Positions 34,969 to 46,200 of a stretch of DNA of 50,461 bases are shown here, in pieces. This stretch comes from Russula earlei. Lineage: Eukaryota; Basidiomycota; Agaricomycetes; Russulales; Russulaceae. Under the pieces are notes generated by a model, which was not told the DNA's origin, did not search any database, and was given only the letters and a program-made list of their open reading frames with translations. The position numbers and the translations under genes were made by a program. Location: NCBI GenBank assembly GCA_025769875.1, contig JAGFNK010000388.1:1-50461 (forward strand). Direction: 5' to 3'. Every line of letters starts with the position of its first letter. Position 1 is the stretch's first letter.

Positions 34969-37900
34969 TTAGCGTATTATATTGATGGAACCTTTTTTGG
35001 TAATGACCGTATTGTCTTTTTGCAATACCCTGAGCACGTATACGTATACTCCTACCGGTGATGGCTTTCCTTTAACAGTGCCATCCCATCCCAGTGTTTG
35101 GTCTTTTGATTCAAACACCATATTGCCCCATTGGTCGTATATATGCATCTGCATGGTTTGAACAAATGTTCCGTACACGTAGAGTATATCATTCCTGCCA
35201 TCGCCATTGGGTGTAAAGAAATTGGGAACGAACAGATCGTACTCGGGTGTGGTAACAAATACCGTTACGGTGTCCATACTTGTACAACCGGCGCTGGTGG
35301 TGGCTATTACCGTGTAATGGTGTGTGGAATCTGCTATGATCGTTTGGCTGGTGGCTGTTTGATTAGGGAACAGGTAAGCGGGCTGCCAGGAAGTTACCTG
35401 GTAGGTGAGTGTGGAAGAAGTAGTTAAAACCAATGGTCTTCCTGCTACTACCGGGTTGGGATTAGCTGTTAGCGTTACAGTGAAATCCTGTACGGTAACA
35501 GTTGTTGATGCCGTATTGGTACATCCTTTATCGCTGGTGGCTACGGCATTGTAAGTAGTAGTCGCAGCAGGGATTACCGTAGAAGGGTTATTGGCGTTGC
35601 CGGTATTGGTCCATTGAACAGTAGCTGTTGCATCGGTAGCGGCAGTAATGGTAGCTACATCTCCCGCATGGCAGATAGACTGTGCCGGGCTTACGGTTAT
35701 TGATGGTTTGGGATCAATAACAGCTGCATAAGAAACAGTAGTAGTACCACAACTATTGGTGACGACATAACTGATGGTAACATTGCCACCTGCGATACCG
35801 GTTACCAGGCCATTGTTCGCTACTGTGGCCATGGTTGCATCACTGCTGCTCCATACACCACCGGGTGTTGCATCCGTGGCAGTGAAAGTGGCACCCGGGC
35901 AAATCTCGTTACTGGTACCTGCAACAGGTTTGTACGGAAGGTTTATCACCGACTGTTACTGTATAAGATACAGGTGTTGTACCACAACTGTTGGTGACTA
36001 TATATTGAATAGTAGCTGTTCCTGTAGCAATACCGGTTACGATACCGTTGTTGTTAACAGAAGCGTTGGCAGGGTTGAGGCTGCTCCATGCGCCACCGGG
36101 TGTTGCATCGTTTAGCGTAGTAGTGGCGCCAACACAAACAGTATTGGTACCCGTAATAGCTGCCACAACAGGAGCCGTATTTATATTGAGTATGCCGCCT
36201 GCCTGTGCTACCACCGAACAGGTACCGGTAGCCTTAACAGTATAAGGGTAGCTGCCTGATACAGCAGGTGTACCACTGATGGTATACACGCCCGCATTGT
36301 ATGCACCCGTTACACCCGCAGGTAAGCCTGTAACAGTTGGCGTGGTTACACCTGCCCCGCTAACATTATAAGTAACAGGTGTAATGGCTGAGGTGATACA
36401 AATGGATTGGTTATCGGTGCCAGTGGCTGAGGTGAGTGTTAGAGATGGATTATCATTCACCATGATAGTGCCTGTTGTCGTAGCAGCACCACAGGTGCCA
36501 TTGGCAGTAATGGTATAAGGGTAACTACCTGATACTGTGGGTGTGCCGCTGATGGTGTACGCCCCTGCATTGTAGACACCCGTTACGCCGGCAGGTAAAC
36601 CGGTAATGGTAGGATTAGTTAACCCAGCACCGCTGATCGTATAGGTAATAGATGTAATGGCCGTATTGATACAAACAGTTTGATTATCGGTGCCAGTGCC
36701 AGAGGTTAACGCAAAGACCGGTTTATCATTCACTGTGATCGTGCCTGCCTGCGTGGTGGTGTTGCAGGTACCCGTAGCAGTTATGGTATAAGAGAAACTG
36801 CCCGATACGGTAGGTGTACCGCTGATCGTGTAAGTGCCCGCATTGTAAACACCCGTTACACCGGCAGGTAAGCCGGTAATGGCAGGAGTGGTTACCCCTG
36901 CCCCACTAACTGTATACGTAATGGATGTAATGGCAGTATTGAGACAAACTGCCTGGTTAGTGGTACTACTGGCTGATGTTAAGGTTAGAGAGGGATTATC
37001 ATTCACCGTGATCGTTCCTGTTTGCGTGGCAGTGGTACAGGTACCAGTAGCCGAGATGGTATAAGGGAAACTGCCCGATACAGTAGGCGTGCCACTAATG
37101 GTAAATGTGCCCGCATTGTATGCACCCGCTACACCGGCAGGTAAGCCGGTAGCAGTAGCACCGGTTATGCCTGTTCCACTAATCGTATAGGTAATGTTTG
37201 TGATAGTATGAGTGATACAAATTGTTTGGTTATCGGTACCGGTAGCTGATGTTAAGGTGAAGGTTGGATTATCATTCACCGTGAGGGTGCCAGATTGTGT
37301 ATTATTGCCACAGGTGCCTGTAACCGTGATGGTATAAGGGAAACTACCCGATGCCGTAGGCGTGCCACTGATAGTATATACACCTGTAGCACTATTATAT
37401 GCCCCTGTTACGCCGGCAGGTAAACCGGTGATGGCAGGAGTAGCTGTTCCTCCATCAGTGATGGTATAGACAATGTTGGTGATGGCATGCGTGGTACAAA
37501 CCGTTTGGTTATCTGTACCAGTGGCAGATGTTAAGGTAAAGGTTGGTTTATCTCCAACTTTTATCGTTCCTGTTTGCGTAACAGGGCCACAGTCGCCTAC
37601 AGCCGTAATAGTGTAGGTATAATTGCCTGCCGCAGAGGGTGTGCCGCCAATAATATACATACCGCCGCTATAGATCCCTACTGTACCGGGAGGTAACCCT
37701 GTAATAGTAGGCGTATTGGTTACGCCAGTAGTAGTATACGTAATGGATGTAACAGGATGATTGACACAAACAGCCTGGTTATCGGTACCGGCCGCTGATG
37801 ATAAGGTGAAGGTTGGATTTCCCTTAACAGTGATCGTTCCTGTAAGCGTTGAAGCTGAGGTGCTGGAAGCACCGGGACAAGGGACTATCTGGTAAGTATA

Positions 37901-38782
37901 GGTTCCTGGTGATGATGTGGGAGTACCACTGATCGTTATTACACCATTACTGAAAGAGGCAGTTACACCGGCAGGTAAATTGGAAATATACGGAGGTGTA
38001 TTGCCTGCTACTGAATAGGTAATAGGTGTGATAGCAACACCCTGGCAAACGCTTTGGTGATTGGTACCTGTAGCTGAAGTGAGAACGATGGGTAACGGAG
38101 AGGTAGTGGTGATCTGGATATCATCTACAAAAAAACCTTCATCAATTCTGTCGAAATTGGAAGCTACTCCGTTGTTGATATTGTTGTTAAAAGTACCACA
38201 GGTAGAAGAATTATTGCCTACACTGATCAGTTTTACCTGTACAGAAGTAGTACCTGACGGGATTGCATACACAAGCGGATTGGGGCATTGAAAAACCGTA
38301 CAGCCGGAAGAGGCACTACCTGCCCCCCCCGGGCTCGTTGTATAACCCCAGTTGGCATCCCCAAACCCTCCTACTTTACCAATGGGTGTAAAGGCAGCAC
38401 CATTCAGGCTTATGAGGATCACAGCTCCTTCGCGGGTATCCATACCCGGGCCGGAGCCACTTCTTACAGCATGGTAAAGGGATAAGGATAAGCCGGTAAA
38501 CCCGGCTACATTGGCTGAATTTAAGGTCATGGTATTACTCTCGCCGGCACGGCCAACCCTTATGGCATTAGACCCGGTACGTACCAGTTCAGAATTGACA
38601 TTACCCCCGGCATATAACCAATTATCACAGGGCGTTCCTTCAAACCCCTGGGAGTACAAAACATATTGCGCTGTTGATCGTGTAGAAAAAAAACATACAA
38701 AAAATAGAATAGCTATTAACCGGGTTGTGCACAAAGCCTGTTTCATCAGCTGGTTAGTTATATAATTGTGTTGTGTATTCAT
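34969..38782 (-). CDS. Large T9SS type B repeat protein C (one frameshift)
   Basis: The region encodes about 1,270 residues: a signal peptide (MKQALCTTRL...FSTRSTAQ; start at 38782 or 38746), an N-terminal domain (about 240 residues), then seven tandem repeats of about 90 residues, each with a LTSATGTDNQ start, a GLPAGVTG-YNAG-YTISGTP core and a TITVNDNP end. Ig-like (BIG2-type) units with DATPGGAWSS follow, then the type B (gliding-type) sorting domain (YDLFVPNFFTPNGDGRND...KKGSINIIR). A single-base break near 35929-35936 divides it into two overlapping frames (35909-38782, 34969-35949). It should be a surface adhesin-like protein exported by the T9SS. No PorP/SprF gene lies directly downstream of it, unlike the other two large proteins. 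Confidence 0.82.
36190..38100 (-). repeat. Seven tandem about-90-residue repeats in protein C
   Basis: Seven units of about 270 bases encode homologous 90-residue repeats with alternating GTDNQ, YTISG and GTPTVSGS blocks. The inner five units are most alike, so they probably expanded by recent duplication. Such repeats are prone to gain or loss of units. Confidence 0.75.
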
Positions 38783-38809
38783 CTTTGTTAAACAGTGTTA
38801 TGCTGTGGT

Positions 38810-39814
38810 TTAGAATCTCGGACATTTGATATAACCGCCTGCTCCATTTTTATTGCCACCCATGAAGGTTACAGATACTTCAAAGCTGTTGGCGCCGGTA
38901 GTATAGGTTCCCAGTGAAGAAGCATTTACATCATAGCTTAGGCCTACCATGAGGTTGCCAAAGTAGATGCCTGCAAAAGGCACGATGGCATCACCAAAGC
39001 GATAGTTTAAACCAGCCATTACATCGGTAGTTTCATTGGCGGCAAACTGGAAATAGCCACCTATCATTTTTTCAGAAGAGCCGCCTTGTGACAGGTATAG
39101 GGCGTTGGGTACGAAATATGCGGCATCGGATAATACGATCCGTGCACCTCCATGTATGGTATATCTTACCGGGAGTTTTTCTTTTTTACCAATGGTAAGG
39201 AAGGGATCTTCGGGCTGCGTAATATGTGCTGCGGCTATTCCTCCAAAGAAATTCACCTTTTTATTCTTTGAGCCATCGTAATAGGATATGCCTGCCCCGG
39301 CATCGAATACTGCGGAAGATGTTTTGCTTAAAAGATCACTGGTGGGTGTACCCGGGTTAAACCCTATGATGGGTACCCATTGATCGCCACCCTGGAATTT
39401 GGCAGGGTCTACTCTCCTGCTAATCAACCCACCTTGTAAGGCAAAGGAGATATGCTGCTCTCCCTGCGGGCCAAACCTGATACCACTATAGGAAACGGAG
39501 ATATCGCCATTGAAATACTGGTACCCGGCACTACCGGCTGTTTGGTTAAACAGGCTGGCGCCGAAGTTGATGTCTTTATTAGTGGCAACATCTGCGCTGA
39601 GGCCAACCGTAGAGAATGGATTGGAGATACCTGCCCATTGGTTACGATAGATAGCTGATACGCGGTAAGAGCCTTCCATCATGCCTGTTAAGGCAGGATT
39701 GACCCACATGGGATATACATAATACTGTGAGAAGTGAGGATCTACCTGCGCCATACCCACAAGGCCACGACACAGACACACAACTACTAACAACAGGTGG
39801 ATGATTCTTTTCAT
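38810..39814 (-). CDS. PorP/SprF-family T9SS membrane protein (B copy)
   Basis: The 334-residue protein has a signal peptide (MKRIIHLLLV...GMAQ) and the PorP/SprF opening VDPHFSQYYVYPMWVNPALTGMMEG, followed by YRNQWAGI and repeated membrane strands. It ends in KCPRF. In F. johnsoniae SprF is needed to secrete SprB, and PorP/SprF proteins pair with type B sorted proteins. It starts 4 bases after the stop of large protein B, so the two are probably translationally coupled and form a pair. Its closest relative in the window is the copy at 46201-47208. Confidence 0.92.
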   Translation of the reverse strand: MKRIIHLLLVVVCLCRGLVGMAQVDPHFSQYYVYPMWVNPALTGMMEGSYRVSAIYRNQWAGISNPFSTVGLSADVATNKDINFGASLFNQTAGSAGYQYFNGDISVSYSGIRFGPQGEQHISFALQGGLISRRVDPAKFQGGDQWVPIIGFNPGTPTSDLLSKTSSAVFDAGAGISYYDGSKNKKVNFFGGIAAAHITQPEDPFLTIGKKEKLPVRYTIHGGARIVLSDAAYFVPNALYLSQGGSSEKMIGGYFQFAANETTDVMAGLNYRFGDAIVPFAGIYFGNLMVGLSYDVNASSLGTYTTGANSFEVSVTFMGGNKNGAGGYIKCPRF

Positions 39815-39818
39815 TGAA

Positions 39819-42800
39819 TTAACGTATTAGGGTGATAGAGCCTTTTTTATTAATAACCGACCCATTCTGCAGCGTTACTTTTAACACATATACATATACT
39901 CCCACCGGCTGTTGGGTACCTTTGTAAGTACCATCCCAGCCTTTGTTCTGGTCACTTGTTTCGAATATGAGTGTGCCGAACTGGTTGTATATCCTCCATT
40001 CCATGTCTTTTATTACGGTACCTCTTACATATACCATATCATTCTTACCGTCACCATTCGGTGAGATATAGTTTGGAATGAACAGATCGTATTCATTGGT
40101 GGTAGCTATTACGGTTATGCTGTCTTTATCTATACAACCTTCGCTTGTTTTAGCAGTTACAACATATTGCCTGGTAGAGTCACCTGTTAGTATTTGGCTA
40201 ACAGCTGTTTGGTTGCTAAACAAATAAAGCGGCTGCCATGCGATTACCTGGTAAGGCATAGAAGCTGATGTTGTTAGTGTAAGCGGGCTGCCTATTACTA
40301 CAGGGTTGGGATTGGCAGTGAGCGATATAGAGAAGTTTTCAACTGAAACTGTTACAGAAGCATTGCTGGTGCATGTTTTATTACTGGTAGCTGTAACCTG
40401 GTAAGTAGTTGTGTTTGCCGGTGTTACAATAACCGGGTTGGTATTGCTGCCGGTACCGCTCCATTGTATAGTGGATGAGGCATCTGTTTGCGCCCTGAGC
40501 GTCGCTTGTCCGTTTGTACAGATAATTGTATCGGCACTTACGGTTAATGATGGTTTCGGGTTAATAGTAACAGCATATACGGCGCTGCTATCGTAACAAC
40601 TACCTGTAACTGTATAGCCGATCATCACACTGCCTGCTGTAACACCGGTAATGGTGCCATTGTTAGTAATGGATGCTATGCCTGTATTACTGCTGCTCCA
40701 TACGCCACCGGCTGTTGCATCGTTCAGAGCCAGTGCAGCACCTGCACATATTTCATTGGCGGAGCCGGTAACAGGCAATACAGCTGGTTTTCCAACAATG
40801 GTTATAGCGTAGGTAACAGGCGTAGTAGCGCAATTATTGGTTACTGCATAACTGATAGTGGCCGTACCGGCTGCTATACCCGTTACTATACTGTTGTTAT
40901 CTACTGTTGCTATGCCGGCATCGCTGCTGCTCCATACGCCACCGGGGGTAGCATCATTTAAAGAGATCGTAGCTGCCACACACACGGTAGCAGGTCCGCT
41001 GATCGCGGCTACCACCGGGGCTGTATGAATAGTGAGTGTACCGGTTACGGTAGGGTTGATACAAACGCTCCCTGTAGTAGTTACTGTATACGTGAATGTA
41101 CCGGTTACGGTAGGCGTGCCACTAATGGTGAATACACCTGCGGCATAAGCGCCTGTTACACCGGCAGGCAAACCGGTTACAGTAGCACCCGTTCCGGCAC
41201 TGCCTATTATATACGTAATATTGGTTATTGCTGAACCGGAACATCCTATCTGTGCATCTGTACCGGTAGCAGAACTAATACTTATCGTGGCGTCTGCATT
41301 AACGGTGATTGTTCCGGTAATGGTTGCGGGGGCACAGGTGCCGGTAACCGTAATGGTATAAGGAAAAGAGCCTGCTGTTGTTGGTGTACCACTAATGGTA
41401 AAGGTGCCTGCAGTATAAGCGCCCGTTATACCCGCAGGTAAACCGGTTACACTGGCGCTGTTACCGGTACCACCGATGGTATAGGTAATATTTGTTACCG
41501 CTGTATTGATACATACAGATTGATCATCTGTGCCAGGGGCTGAGCTAAGGCTCACCGTTGCATTCGGATTAACGGTTATGGTTCCGGTAATAGTTGCCGG
41601 GGCACAAGTGCCGGTAGCAGTGACGGTATAAGGGAAACTGCCTGCTACTGTGGGTGTGCCACTGATAATAAACACGCCTGCTGCATAGAAGCCCGTTACA
41701 CCGGCTGGTAACCCTGTAACAGAAGCATTGTTCCCTGTACTGCCTATGGTATAGGTAATCGTTGTTATGGCAGTATTGATACACAATGATTGCGCATCCG
41801 TACCGGAAGCTGAATTCAGGCTCACTGTAGCATCCGGCGTTATGGCTATACTTTGAGAGGCGGAAGCAGTACAACCGGAAGGATTGGTAGCTGTAACCGT
41901 GTAATTACCGGCTGCAGATGCTGTGATACCGGCAGTGGCTGCTCCTCCGGGTGACCATAGATAGTTATTATTATCAGGGCCGCTGCTACCGCTGTTAATG
42001 ATAGGCGGGGCCGGTGGTTATCCAGGTTGGATTACCCGCAACATTATTATGGAAAGAAGCGGTATTGGCATTACCGGAAGCATCTGCCACAGTAGTACCT
42101 GTACCTTCATTAAATTTATAATAGGCAAAAAGATTCGTTGCAGGGGTAGTAATGTTTTTATTATAATTGGCAAGGATGGTACTGGCAGGCAGTGCCACAC
42201 TCCATATCCTGAACTCATCTATCTGTCCCGGGAATGTGCCGCCATAATAACCACCTCCTATACCGCCATACAAGTTACAGCACGCACCCGGGAATTGCCC
42301 AATGGATGGGTATACATGGCCGGCAGTACTAGTAAGGCCAGTAGCTTTCAATACGCCATTTACGTAAAGCGTAGGTTGTTTATTGGTATACACTACTGCT
42401 ATATGTGTCCATCCTGATACTGTGCCACTCCATGTTAACAATGATGGTAAATAGGCTGCACCATGTTCATATACTGCAATACCATTGGTACCTACAGAGA
42501 GGCCTGCGCCCACACCGATATTGACGGCTGCAGTAGTATTAGAAGCAATCCCACCCCAGGTAGGGAACAATACATAGTGCTCACCACTAACACCCTGGGC
42601 GCCCGTTGTAGTAGCTGCTGCCAATGTAATGGTAGCGGTAGGATTTACCCAGCATTCAAAAGTAAAGTTGTCGGAAAAAGTGGGTAAAACCGGGGCACTG
42701 ATATAGGGAGAAGTGAGTATGTTGGTAGCAGTACCTGCCAATTGTACAGCATTGTTGGTAGCGGGTACTGTATTGGGTGTGGCTGTTAAAGTAACAGAAC

Positions 42801-43892
42801 TGCCGTTACAGAAAGTAGTTGGACTACTGGCTACAATACTAAAAGAAGGGGTATCGTTAATTACTACCGGGTAAAGCGCTGAGTCTCTGCAGGCAGACGC
42901 ATTTACCAACAGGTATTTAATGGCAGAGGCTCCGGGTGCAACACCTGTTACTATGCCACTGTTATTGATGGTGGCTTTGGTTACATCACTGCTGCTCCAG
43001 GTGCCACCTGTTGTTACATCATTCAATTGTAATGTTGACCCTACGCAAACAGTAGGGATAGTTGCTGTGATAGCTGCAACGGTTGGCTTTGCGGCAACAG
43101 TTACAGTAGCAGTGGCTGATAAAGTACCTACTGTATACGTAATGGTAGTGGTACCTGTTGCTACACTGGTAACCAGCCCGGTAGAAGATACTGTAGCTAC
43201 TGAAGGAGCACTGCTGGTCCAGGTACCACCGGTAGTTGCATCGCTTAATTGTGAGGTAGCTCCCTGGCAAATAGTAGTTGTTCCTGTGATGGGTTGTATA
43301 GTAGGTGAGGAAGCCGCTACTGTACCAGAGATAGTGATATTATTGATCTGGAATGTACCCGAACCTGAACCAGGGGCAAAAGGAAATACAGCCACTAAAA
43401 TGCCAGTGGTAGAAATATTGGATACAGAAATACCACTCCAGGTAAGAGTAGCTGAGGGAGTACCACAACTTCCTCCTGCATTTAAGCCAAAGTTTACACC
43501 ATTGTTAATCCATGTAACGCCATTATCAAGGCTGTACGCTAACCTTCCCGTGGTAGGGCCAGTACCAGACTCCCTTGTAATAGCCGAAAAGCCGGTAATA
43601 TTTATTTGATATCCTGTATTAGGTGTAATCTTAAAAAGACATATGGGTTTGCTGTAGAATATGATCCGCTAGTTCCAGTAATGGGCACGGTAATTCCACT
43701 CAACCCACCACTACCACAAGCAGTATTACCACCCCATGTACCTCCTTTCTGTAATGCTGTAACTGTTACATTGGCATTATTGGCAGTTACAGCAGTACTG
43801 CTACCACCGGAACCAGTATACGTTGCAATGGCTTGCCCAAAGCCTGCTGCCGTGACGAGCAGGAAAGCAATGAGTGTAAAGATCTTTTTCAT
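39819..43892 (-). CDS. Large T9SS type B repeat protein B with LamG domain (two frameshifts)
   Basis: The signal peptide (MKKIFTLIAF...GFGQ) starts at 43892. After the break at the A5 run 43633-43637, an N-terminal part, BIG2-type Ig units and a LamG/concanavalin-like domain (about 42,050-42,700: FTFECWVNPT, GWTHIAVVYTN, QIDEFRIW, FAYYKFNEG) read on in a second frame. After another break near 42007-42012 come three 90-residue repeats like those of protein C, BIG2-type units and a type B sorting domain (YDLFIPNYISPNGDGKND...KKGSITLIR). Joined, it would be about 1,350 residues. It should be exported by the T9SS, and the LamG domain suggests carbohydrate or ligand binding. The PorP/SprF gene follows after 4 bases. 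Confidence 0.8.
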
Positions 43893-43949
43893 AATTTTTT
43901 TATTAAAAGCATTTAGTATATATGGTTGGTATAGACATGACAGTAGCAG

Positions 43950-44058
43950 TACACCCATTTTGGCGGGTGTAATGCTGTGTCAGGTTTTTTGAAACCCCTA
44001 TCTTATTCTATCAGTAAAGATTGTCGGCTCAGGGGGTGGTATGCTGCTATAGCATACC
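43950..44058. other. Two hairpins between protein B and OmpA-type genes
   Basis: TACACCC (43950-43956) pairs with GGGTGTA (43965-43971), and GGTATGCT (44038-44045) pairs with AGCATACC (44051-44058). Neither has a T tract in the expected direction. They may be regulatory or processing elements in the 199-base gap; there is no ORF here. Confidence 0.4.
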
Positions 44059-44091
44059 GGTGGTTGATCATGATTTTTGCGTTATGAAATA

Positions 44092-46164
44092 CTAGTATTC
44101 CAATATCTTAAACTCTACCCTACGGTTTACCTTCCTTCCTTCGGGATTGTCTTTATCATCTATGGTGTCAGGCTCTACAGGACAACATTTTCCATAACCT
44201 TTTGTTACCAGTCTTGAACGCTCAATACCTTTTTGCACCAGGTAAGTGGCACAGGATTCGGCACGCGCTTTTCCTAACTTAACGTTGTATTCATCCGTAC
44301 CTTTTGCATCGGTATAACCACCTATCTCCATCACTAATTCTGTTTCTTTCTTCATTAAGCTTGCTAAAGAATCCAACACAGGACGTTCCTGGCCGGCAAT
44401 GGCAGACTTATCAAACTCAAAGAATACTTTCATCATTTTATGAGAGGCTTTCTTTGTTCCGTCTTTACCTACTATGGTTTCTTTACCGGGTTCTGCTGTT
44501 GTGCTATCAGTAGTAACCGGTGTTTTCTCTTGTTGTGGTATAGCCGTTAAACAGGCTTTTACAGTATAAGTAGTATCTGTATATTTTTCTCCGTGTATGG
44601 TAATCGGTTCGGAAGAAACAGTGTATCCTTCTTTACTGAATTTGAAAGTGATGGCAGTGAAGTCGTTGTTGATGTTAAAGCCATAGCTGCTTCCTGCATT
44701 GTCGTTTTTGTATACAGTAGTTCCATTGTTGTCATCAGCAATAACCTGTACGCCGGACAAAGGAGCATTGGTATTGCATTCTGTAATAGTACCTGCTACC
44801 TGTTGTTTGAAGGTCTTATCTTCCCTGGTAACATTGAAGATCTCGAGGCAACAATCTGCCTGCCTGTCGGAACTGAAATAGGCGTTGTGTAACAGGTTAT
44901 TGTCTGTATTTTTCGCATAGAAATACATATCATCTCTTGCAGAGTTAACAGGATAGCCCAGGTTTACCGGTGTTTGCCAGGTAGTAAAATCACCTTTTGA
45001 TTTATACAGATCGTAGCCACCCATACCTACACGCCCATCGCTGGAGAAAACCAGTGTTTGGCTTATTGCCTGGTAAAAAGGCGCTTCTTCATTTTCTTTG
45101 GTGTTAATAGTGCTGCCTAAATTAACTGCATCGCCGGCAATACCTTGCGCATCTACTGTTGCATACCAGAGATCGTATTTGCCTAACCCATTGGGCCTGT
45201 CAGAAGAGAACAACAGGTGTGTACCATCCGGTGTAACAAAAGGCTGCATAGCGCTGTAGCCTGCTACGTTTACTTTATCGTTCAGTTTTATGGGTGATGA
45301 CCATTTGTTGTCGCTACCCAGGTCGCTCATATAGATGGCTGCAGTGGCTGCGCCTTTCTCTCTTTCCCAGCGTGTAAAGAACATTCTTTTACCATTAGCG
45401 GTAAAAGTGGGTGTGCCCTGGTCAGTGTTCTTTGCTGTTTCCAATGGCGCACGTTCTACCGTGCTGATCATTGTATCGCTGATGATAGCCCTGTACAGGT
45501 TATTGATAGAAGGAGAAGGTTTGGTAGTAGTGGTATCCGGCAGGGCTGCTGTAAAATACAGCTGGTTATTACCATCAAAAGAGGGGGCATAATTGCCTTG
45601 CATCTTTTTATTGCCGGTACTGAGTTTACCAATGTTGTATAAGGACTGTTCTTTGCTTTTTAACTGCTGGCGTATAAAAGCCAGGTTATCCAGTTCGTGT
45701 TTCGCACCTTCACTATATTCATCAGCCTTTGTATATGATTTCAGGAAGCCTTGTAATTCAGTTTCCGCTTCTTCGAATTTCTTATTGGCTCTCAGGGTTA
45801 CACCGTGCCAGTATGGGGCCACCGGGTATAGGCTGTGGTGGGAATCCTGTAGCAGGGTTTTACTGTACCATTGCTCTGCGCTGGCATAATCGTGCAGCAT
45901 ACGAAAGCTTTCAGCCAGCTGGTATAAAACATGGGTAGGTATTTCCTTACCATGCTTTTTCCTGTTGGGTATTTTCTCCGGGGAATATGGGCGAAAGCCG
46001 GCAGCATCGGGTGGAATAATGCCGAGGTATTTTTCGTAATAGTTGACTGCGGTATAATAATCCTTCTCAACAAAGGCTTTATCTCCGAGTGTTACAAAGT
46101 TAGTCTGTGCAGTTACGGACACAGCTATCGCTATAACACCTATTGTTAGTAATAATTTGTTCAT
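44092..46164 (-). CDS. OmpA-family protein with TPR and PD40/WD40-like repeats (T9SS-associated)
   Basis: The 690-residue protein starts at the ATG at 46162-46164 (MNKLLLTIGVIAIAVSVTAQ signal); an in-frame GTG at 46200 is unlikely. It has TPR-like repeats (about residues 22-150), a PD40/beta-propeller region (about 170-430: YFTAALPDTT, RMFFTRWEREKG, HLLFSSDRPNG), a carboxypeptidase-regulatory-like segment and a C-terminal OmpA peptidoglycan-binding domain (FFEFDKSAI, GYTDAKGTDEYN, KARAESCATYLVQKG). Proteins of this layout often sit beside porP/sprF in Bacteroidota and are linked to T9SS machinery (compare PorE). It follows the PorP/SprF copy A by 36 bases. Confidence 0.87.
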   Translation of the reverse strand: MNKLLLTIGVIAIAVSVTAQTNFVTLGDKAFVEKDYYTAVNYYEKYLGIIPPDAAGFRPYSPEKIPNRKKHGKEIPTHVLYQLAESFRMLHDYASAEQWYSKTLLQDSHHSLYPVAPYWHGVTLRANKKFEEAETELQGFLKSYTKADEYSEGAKHELDNLAFIRQQLKSKEQSLYNIGKLSTGNKKMQGNYAPSFDGNNQLYFTAALPDTTTTKPSPSINNLYRAIISDTMISTVERAPLETAKNTDQGTPTFTANGKRMFFTRWEREKGAATAAIYMSDLGSDNKWSSPIKLNDKVNVAGYSAMQPFVTPDGTHLLFSSDRPNGLGKYDLWYATVDAQGIAGDAVNLGSTINTKENEEAPFYQAISQTLVFSSDGRVGMGGYDLYKSKGDFTTWQTPVNLGYPVNSARDDMYFYAKNTDNNLLHNAYFSSDRQADCCLEIFNVTREDKTFKQQVAGTITECNTNAPLSGVQVIADDNNGTTVYKNDNAGSSYGFNINNDFTAITFKFSKEGYTVSSEPITIHGEKYTDTTYTVKACLTAIPQQEKTPVTTDSTTAEPGKETIVGKDGTKKASHKMMKVFFEFDKSAIAGQERPVLDSLASLMKKETELVMEIGGYTDAKGTDEYNVKLGKARAESCATYLVQKGIERSRLVTKGYGKCCPVEPDTIDDKDNPEGRKVNRRVEFKILEY

Positions 46165-46200
46165 ATTTTTATTTCGTTTAAATAGTAGTTGTGAATGCAC

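Noticed and set aside
35929..35936. Programmed ribosomal frameshift in protein C
   Set aside because: No slippery heptamer or downstream pseudoknot is evident, and similar breaks occur in unrelated genes, mostly at homopolymers.
36190..43400. CRISPR-like or transposon array suggested by regular repeats
   Set aside because: The repeats are about 270 bases long, in frame, coding and diverged, with no spacers or direct-repeat hallmarks; they are protein domain repeats.
42920..43609. A 229-codon plus-strand ORF opposite large protein B
   Set aside because: Created by the Thr/Val-rich repeat coding on the other strand; it gives a Pro/Val-rich nonsense protein.
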